From Hofstenia miamia (Eukaryota > Xenacoelomorpha > Acoela): DNA of 64,000 bases. Below the pieces are notes generated by a model, which worked only from the letters and a program-made list of their open reading frames with translations, was not told where the DNA came from and did not search any database. The translations under genes and the position numbers were made by a program. Position 1 is the first letter of the stretch; each line of letters begins with the position of its first letter. Location of the stretch: the NCBI GenBank assembly GCA_004352715.1, contig SCFE01000089.1:952825-1016824 (forward strand). Direction: 5' to 3'. This document shows positions 57,419 to 64,000 of the stretch, one piece after another.

Positions 57419-60400
57419 TTATATATATTATATATATAAATAAATATTCAAAATTTTAAATTGAAAAGAAATTAAGGAGAATTAATTTTTTATTATATAG
57501 TTTATCATGTTTCATTGAAAAAATTTGATTTTCGATTAAAGAAAATTAATAAAATTTCAATTTTAGGGCATGAAGAGGTTTTATTGAAATTTTACGAAAA
57601 AATATTGGAAAAAATTAATTTTTATCAAACTACAATTTTTTCGATTTAAAGTAACACTTGTTTAAAAAAAACTTTCTTATAATGAAAAGATAACATTCAA
57701 ATTTTGCTATCATTCAGAATCAATATCCTAGTTTTTGAGTACCTAGTTCATGATGTTATGCGATGGAACAATCTATTTCAAGAATAATATTTTCATAATT
57801 GTTTGGCTAAGTTAGTTCTCAGATACCAGGTATTACTACTTGGTAACTCTATGTTATTTTATAGTTAGTTGATAATTCAAATTAAATTATTCGGTATATT
57901 TGCCAAATATTAAAAAAAAATTTGTTTTCGCAGATTTTCCACCTTGTTGCCAATGGCAGCAGCCCTCCTGTTACATTGATATTATTCAATGAACATTACA
58001 AAAAGTGTAGCTGTAGTACATAGTGGACATATGAGTTGTAGAAGTATTTGAATTTGAACAGATATTAGTAAATGTAAAATATATAAAATTAATAGTTTGA
58101 TATCAATTTACTATTAAAAATTAATCAAAGCCTTATTAAATTCTCATTAATTTTTTGCCAAGGTATTATTGAAAAAATAGTGAATTTCTTGGCCATTTCC
58201 TTGGTAAATTTTCAATATATATATATATATATATATATATANNNNNNNNNNNNNNNNNNNNNNNNNNNNNNNNNNNNNNNNNNNNNNNNNNNNNNNNNNN
58301 NNNNNNNNNNNNNNNNNNNNNNNNNNNNNNNNNNNNNNNNNNNNNNNNNNNNNNNNNNNNATATATATATATTAAACTTAGCTATATTTTAATAGTTTTA
58401 CAATCATTCTTAGGGAACTTTTAAAGAAATACTTTACTAAATATCCATTAGGCAACATTATTAAAGGGAAATGAGTGGTTACCTTTTAATGTGTTTAAAA
58501 ACTATTTAGTGGAGAGTTGACAAGGATTCTACTCTTAATTATAACACAATGAATCAAAACTTCTGTATATAGTTGAAAGAAGATGACAATCCAAGCTGTA
58601 TATACATGCTGGTGCTAGGACTCTCAGAATTGAGTAACCCTCGGCCCTACTTTAAAAAGTCATTGACAATATATAACTATATAATATCATATTCATTATA
58701 TTTAATAAAATCAAGGAAATTCAATTCATTATTTAGGAACTTAAAAATGAATCTAAAATCATATAGCTCTTAATGAAATGGTGTTTCCAGGGTCATAATT
58801 AAATCAGGTTAATCTTAGTTAATCCAGGGATTTACAATGTGTGATTGTTTCCATGAAAATTTCTAAATACTAATAACTCATTATATATTAAAGATATCTC
58901 AAATCTAAAAGCACCACTGGAATCGTCTCCTATTTGCTACGACTTCTGATTTGGGTGATCTATTTATGAAAAAAAAATATTTGAGGATAGGTGTTGTAGT
59001 CATGGGCCTTAGACCATTTTATTATTGTGTGGAAATAATTTTAAAATGTTTGCAAAAATCGCGTTTTCAACTGAGCAGAAGTTAATATTTACATGTACTT
59101 CTTGCACAGAACTAATTTGTTCACAAATACCAGAGAAGCAGAGTTATACATAAAATTTTTCTCATTTTAAGATAGTCTTCAGGAAGTTACTAATGCAAAT
59201 GGAGCAATATGGAATAAATGTGAACTTTTCCTTTACTTAGATCTCCTTATAAGTTTTGATCATTCTACATTTATTCAGTGTAACATCATTGTTTAATAAG
59301 TTAATTATTGAAAACGCTGTATATCAGTCTAATAAATTACAAGCAATGGTTTGAAACGTAAGTTTTGAAGTCTGATAGTTTCAATAGTACCACTATCCGA
59401 ACTTGAAAATATGTAAAGCGTAATCGTTAAAATAGCAGAGCTACACTAATAAACTAGTACTTGAATAAACCTTTATGTTAATCCCCTTCGGAAATATTGA
59501 TGACTACATCACTGAAAATTCAATTGTGACAGTAACACAAACCAGTTCGTTCCGGTCCCTAAACATTGTAATACTATAAGTCCAAGAGTTTGCTAACATT
59601 ACATTTTAGGCCAATTCGAAAACTATTTAATTTTTTACTTTTCTAAAACTTTTAAAAATGTTTTTTAGTGATATATACCAGTCATCCACAGCTCTGTATA
59701 CGTTTCTTTTCGTTTAACTGATTTGGAAGTTCAGTATGGATTGCACCAAATATATGGGCATAGACTTATAATGTATATAAGGCTATACATGTATAAAGCC
59801 TTATCTGATCTTAAGTTTCATTTTTCATTAGTCCGAAATGGTCCTTCGAAAAATTTGCAATTGTGTAATCTTTGAATGTATCAGTACGGTCCTGTTTAGA
59901 GGAGGACCAATGTAAAATAAAATGTTAAGTGCATAATTGGTTACTAGAGAGGGCATAAGATTATTGAATTTTCAATTTTTAAAATTCAGCGCTATGCACA
60001 TCTACTGACTCCAAAAATGTAAACAGAATGTTTGCAATTTTTCAATTTTTTTCAAATTGCAAATTACGCTTTAATAATAGCATGTTATGTCTTTTAGGGG
60101 ATTTTTGCATTATGCACTACAAAATAGAAAAAGGAATAATTATCAACGATTAATAAAATGTTATTTAAACAAAATAAAAACATAAAAATCAAATAAAGAT
60201 CGCGTAAATACAAATGAATTTCATAAAATGTGTATGTTAATACCCAACATCAAGAGGTTTTGTTTTCCACAGGATTATATTAGGCAAGGTTCAATTCCTC
60301 AGTTAATTCCACAATGCTAACATCAAGACGATTTTGTGATTGCCAATCATTTAGTTCAATAACAACCAACACGTGCAACACTTTGTATATAGGAGTCTGT

Positions 60401-60640
60401 ATCTTCTGTCATATCATAATTCAATATAATGATCAATCTTTCAAAAATCCATTCTTGTGCCTAGAAAATATGTTACAACAAACAATTCTCTTTTTAAAAT
60501 TCAGAAAGGAGGACAATTATTCTTCTTGTTTCATTACCAGGTAAATATTCTAGCAAGGAACTTCTGATCAAATAAATACTCGGTCAGGGTTATGTATCTT
60601 GGAACAGAATTAAAATAAATCAGTTTCAAATAAGAACTGT
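56487..60640. other. No recognised gene; TA tracts and two gaps
   Basis: TA repeats lie at 57211-57231, 57388-57442 (next to a 9-base N run at 57379-57387), and 58215-58241/58361-58372 around Ns at 58242-58360. The remaining DNA is AT-rich without supported features. Confidence 0.55.
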
Positions 60641-60645
60641 CAGTG

Positions 60646-60905
60646 TCACTTGAGGTAGTGGCTGGCTCCATCTAAGTGGTGATCAACTTCAAGCCTTGAA
60701 TTTGCATGGTGTTGTCTAGTTCCACGAATGCAAATCATCATGTTTTGTAACAAGGAGAAGCTAAGTTTGCATCTTATCCAGTTGTAGGTTATGGAATATT
60801 CGGTATGCCGTTTGTCAGCTATGAAACCACAAAGTTGTTTTAGAAACTTTTCAGTGAGGGGTGATGCTCCATCAGATGCATTGAACACCAGTGGTGTAAA
60901 TGAGG
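60646..60905 (-). pseudogene. Retroelement C-terminal relic
   Basis: The minus strand reads SFTPLVFNASDGASPL, then KFLKQLCGFIADKRHTEYS and WIRCKLSFSLLQNMMICIRG. I recognise the pattern FTPLVF...GG...F...L...I..K...Y....W.RC.LSF.LL....CIRGSR as the C-terminal end of retroelement polyproteins seen repeatedly in invertebrate genomes. I cannot assign the element class from memory with certainty. The upstream polyprotein is not preserved. Confidence 0.5.
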
Positions 60906-61662
60906 AGAGATTAAGTAAATTTCAAAATTTTCACCTAATGCTAAGAATTTGAGCTTAGTCTCAATTTCAATCAATGTTGCTAAATATGCTGATAAAATTA
61001 AAGAAAATCACCCAATTCACAAATGTAAAGCTCTTGCTAAAATCTATAAATTCTAAAATTAAAAAAATTTGTTTTACGATCTTTGGAGTAGGTGCATGAT
61101 GTTGCATTTGAGTACAAAAATTTGACCAACCCTATTGATTATCAAATGGGGTAAGTAGGAACAGTGTTGAGAAATAGAAATTGTAGACAAGGAGAAAATT
61201 TTATTTAATTATTGCTCATGCTATGTTTAATATAGTACATTGTTCTTTTGTCTATAAATTAATCACTATAAGTTTATGTGCCACGGAGGTAGCCTTAGCT
61301 ATGCTAATCTAATTTCAATAGTATATTTTTAAAAGCAAAATAATTTAACATTTTATGCTTAAATTAAAATACCCCCCAGAAATCATATGTGTTCCTATTC
61401 ATCCGCATAGAAAAAAGTGAATTGAAATACTTTTAAAATTTCAAACAATTCCTGAAAACTAAATATTCATATTTTTATTGAGATGAAATTGCAGGATCCA
61501 TAGGACCCAATATAGTGTAAAATTCAATGAAGTACATTTTACATGTTCCAGATCTTTGTAAAAAAACTTAAAAAAATTGTTCCTATTCCCTCCATTTGAC
61601 GGTATTAAGGAATTTTCTTTGTAATTTTATTGTACAATTTTAATTAACACTTCTTATTTTAG

Positions 61663-61680
61663 AGGGGGCCCGGGCCCCCT
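61663..61680. repeat. Perfect 18-bp GC-rich palindrome
   Basis: AGGGGGCCCGGGCCCCCT, followed by CGCCCCCCTCTGTATCCACC, lies in otherwise AT-rich DNA. It is probably the end of a DNA transposon whose reverse complement reads GGATACAGAGGGGGGCG. Confidence 0.8.
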
Positions 61681-61802
61681 CGCCCCCCTCTGTATCCACC
61701 TTTGTCCTGGACCATTTCCAACTCTGAAGAAACACACAAGGAAATACATAATACTATAGATTTGTTAATATGTAAAGTGTCTGTGGTTGGTAATCAATGA
61801 AT

Positions 61803-61866
61803 ATGAAAAAGCTTCAAAATTCAATGAAGGTATAATGAAAAAGCTTCAAAATTCAATGAAGGTATA
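61803..61866. repeat. Perfect 32-bp tandem duplication
   Basis: ATGAAAAAGCTTCAAAATTC and the next 12 bases are repeated exactly once, head to tail, with no mismatch. Confidence 0.95.
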
Positions 61867-62334
61867 ACAACAAAGCAAACTGATAGCTGGCACCATAACC
61901 TTGAACTTTCTTTAATTATTGTGTTCATGATCCTTAATTAGTATTTCCAGTATTTCCAGCATACTAAACTTTGCAATACAAATGGGACACTTGGCTTTTG
62001 CCTCTACTCGTTATAATTCATTTCAATAATTTGCATTCAAGGTGACAGGCTACTAGAATATACATTATGGACCTGAAACAAAGACAGATTAGTATTAATT
62101 GAAATTTACTAAAAGCCTTGTTGCGATTCTAGGTGGAACTTGAACAATTATTAAATATAAATTGGTACCAAAACACTCATGAAAATACTGAAATAATAGA
62201 ACTGTACGAGACGAAGCTATACATTTTGAAGGGAAGCAGATGTGCTGCATTCAATATCAATCAAATGATTCCTGCTGAGTAAAAAGATCATAAAAAATAT
62301 AAATCACTTTTATCAATAGAATTGCAAATGTCTA

Positions 62335-62950
62335 TCAAATAATTCGGTTATAACGAGCTTCAAGGGACGTGGAAGGAACCGATGTTCATTGTAATCGTTG
62401 TATCATAAAATAAATTGTTGAGTGAGAACGGCTAATTAAACCTCATTATGATATTTAAGTTGCTGAAAATCACATAAATATGAACAGACATTTATCAAAA
62501 AATGGGTGTAACCGCTAATTCAGAATTCGATAATCGCTATTTGTGCTTGACGCATTTTTCGGTACCACAACTTTCACTAATGTGTGTCAATACAAGTAAC
62601 CAATTAAAATTATTGCAAATTCCACGAATCTTTGTAGCCTTACAACTATTCCACTGGCTTCAATACGTGTAGAAAGCAAATTGCAGTTTCAAGGGTTCAC
62701 CAAACCCATTAGAGGGTCTTACAAGAAGTGAAAGGATGCACCTCAAAGTAAAAATTTAGATAAATATTTCTGTTATTATTTTCATTTTTACAGATACATC
62801 GCTCTTAATAACTGGCTTTTCATAATAAGCGACCTCGTTATAATCGGAGGAACCTACATGCACAATTCTAGTTTTAGATGAGCCTAAAAATTTTGATCAT
62901 TATATCTGGCTTCGTTTCATATCTGATCTCGTTATAATCGCATTATGCTG
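62335..62950. mobile_element. pogo/Tigger-like MITE remnants
   Basis: TTCGGTTATAACGAGCTTCA followed by AGGGACG at about 62342, and CCTCGTTATAATCGGAGG and TCTCGTTATAATCGCATTAT at about 62834 and 62930, match the GTTATAACG-rich ends of pogo/Tigger elements. No transposase or clean boundaries were found. Confidence 0.45.
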
Positions 62951-64000
62951 TAAGTGAGAATTGAAAAAAGACACAACAGTTACTGAAACTACTTCACCAA
63001 CATATTGCCTTCATCGCATCCAATGACTAATTTTTTGTAAAATTATTGACCATCCGAGTTATCAATGCTGCAGAATTTAAAGGATATCCTACTAAGGTAC
63101 TACAAAGCCGGAATATTATTGGCCGCAGTTTCACTTAGTTCCTTTGGATTTAGTACCAACCAGTCTATCTCGATTCCATGGGCACCATTTCGTCCCATAG
63201 AATAATTTCATTTTTAACATAAATTAGCAAAATTTTTCATTAACAATATTTATTTGTGGACTCAGTTGCATGACACAATCTTTGTCCGACAAAATAATTT
63301 AGTGACCGATTCCAGTCCTGTATCACGGTACTGAAATCAAGAATTTTAATGGGACTCGATGATCCGCAGAACACTATATCCAACCCAGAATTTTACCCGG
63401 GCCTGGCTTGGACCCTAAAACTAAGAATAAAGCGGGGAGGGGTCCGAAATTTTGCACAACGAGGCTAGAATTGTTGAAAATTGTATCAGGATAAAATATA
63501 GATACTTTCTTTTACATTACAATATTATATCAACTATTATATTCAATTGAACTTTGCAGTTGATGCAAAATTGTTTCCATTTTTGTATTTTCAATAATGT
63601 TAAATATTTTTATTTACAAAAATCTTATAATTGCATGGATATAACGGGCAGGACCCGCGCTTGAATTTTACCAATTGCACTGCCCGGTTACAACTCTGCT
63701 CCAAACAAACCAATATGTTTGCTGGTCATAAAAAAACGTGATTTCCATTTATTTGTACTATTTTTGTGGTTTTATGGCAAGTATTATACAGAACATTCTA
63801 CAAAAATTAGGGAAGCATTTGCAAACCATCATATTTATAATAATGAAAACCATGGCGTTATTATTGTAAGCCATTTGAAAGGCTCAGTTACTACGAACCT
63901 CTATGGAATAAATCAGTGGATTTTATAATGAACAAACACTACTTTATTGTAGAAGTGTACAGATATTGAAAATGTTAACAGACTATTTAAAATATGAAAG
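62951..64000. other. No recognised gene
   Basis: A GC-richer patch at 63365-63450 (ACCCGGGCCTGGCTTGG, GCGGGGAGGGG) and another at 63645-63690 (GGGCAGGACCCGCGC, CTGCCCGG) look like repeat fragments. No coding sequence was supported. Confidence 0.5.

Overview
This window is invertebrate animal genomic DNA. The evidence is intron-split genes with canonical GT/AG borders, an animal-type PKN kinase, an aminergic receptor, several decayed non-LTR retrotransposons, Tc1/mariner-, pogo- and hAT-like DNA transposon remains, very AT-rich sequence and many long (TA)n tracts. I cannot name the species. There are no bacterial operons, CRISPR arrays or rRNA, and I did not recognise a tRNA by eye.

Two host genes are well supported. 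(1) 3458-8906, plus strand: the last four coding exons of a protein kinase N (PKN/PRK) orthologue, encoding the kinase domain, AGC C-tail and stop codon. All three internal splice phases match and the joined piece is about 328 residues. The N-terminal HR1/C2 part lies upstream of the window. (2) 51475-35397, minus strand: the last three coding exons of a class-A biogenic-amine GPCR, running from the end of TM2 to the C-terminus, about 297 residues, with matching phases. The conserved TM3 Asp, three TM5 Ser residues, short third intracellular loop and DRYWAI motif point to a catecholamine-type receptor of the D1-like or beta-like class. The exons carrying TM1 and the N-terminus were not found and are probably beyond position 64000.

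Layout. 1-3457: upstream/intronic. 3458-9.8 kb: PKN 3' half. 10.1-10.5 kb: hAT transposase relic. 10536-10584: an orphan candidate exon next to a 940-base gap. 11.6-23.7 kb: a transposon graveyard with an RTE/SINE-like tail, a CR1/L2-like LINE with a 3' hairpin, a Tc1-like element with an internal duplication, a pogo-like end, an SGNH-esterase relic, two more LINE fragments and a degenerate hAT MITE. 24-35 kb: mostly non-coding DNA with TA tracts, gaps and one decayed coding relic of unknown identity at 27.5-27.95 kb. 35.4-51.5 kb: the GPCR, whose introns hold a LINE relic (40.3-41 kb) and a clean hAT MITE with an 8-bp target duplication (50393-50751). 51.5-64 kb: a PHD-finger LINE (54.5-56.4 kb), another retroelement C-terminus (60.6-60.9 kb), GC-rich palindromic scraps and pogo-like motifs.

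The two host genes show no visible functional link. Kinase N acts downstream of Rho GTPases and PDK1, and the receptor is a membrane amine sensor. I found no new multi-gene system. The most distinctive items are the hAT MITE built on a CTCGAACTCG repeat, the unidentified coding relic at 27.5 kb, the orphan exon, and the LINE 3' hairpin with its inverted partner.
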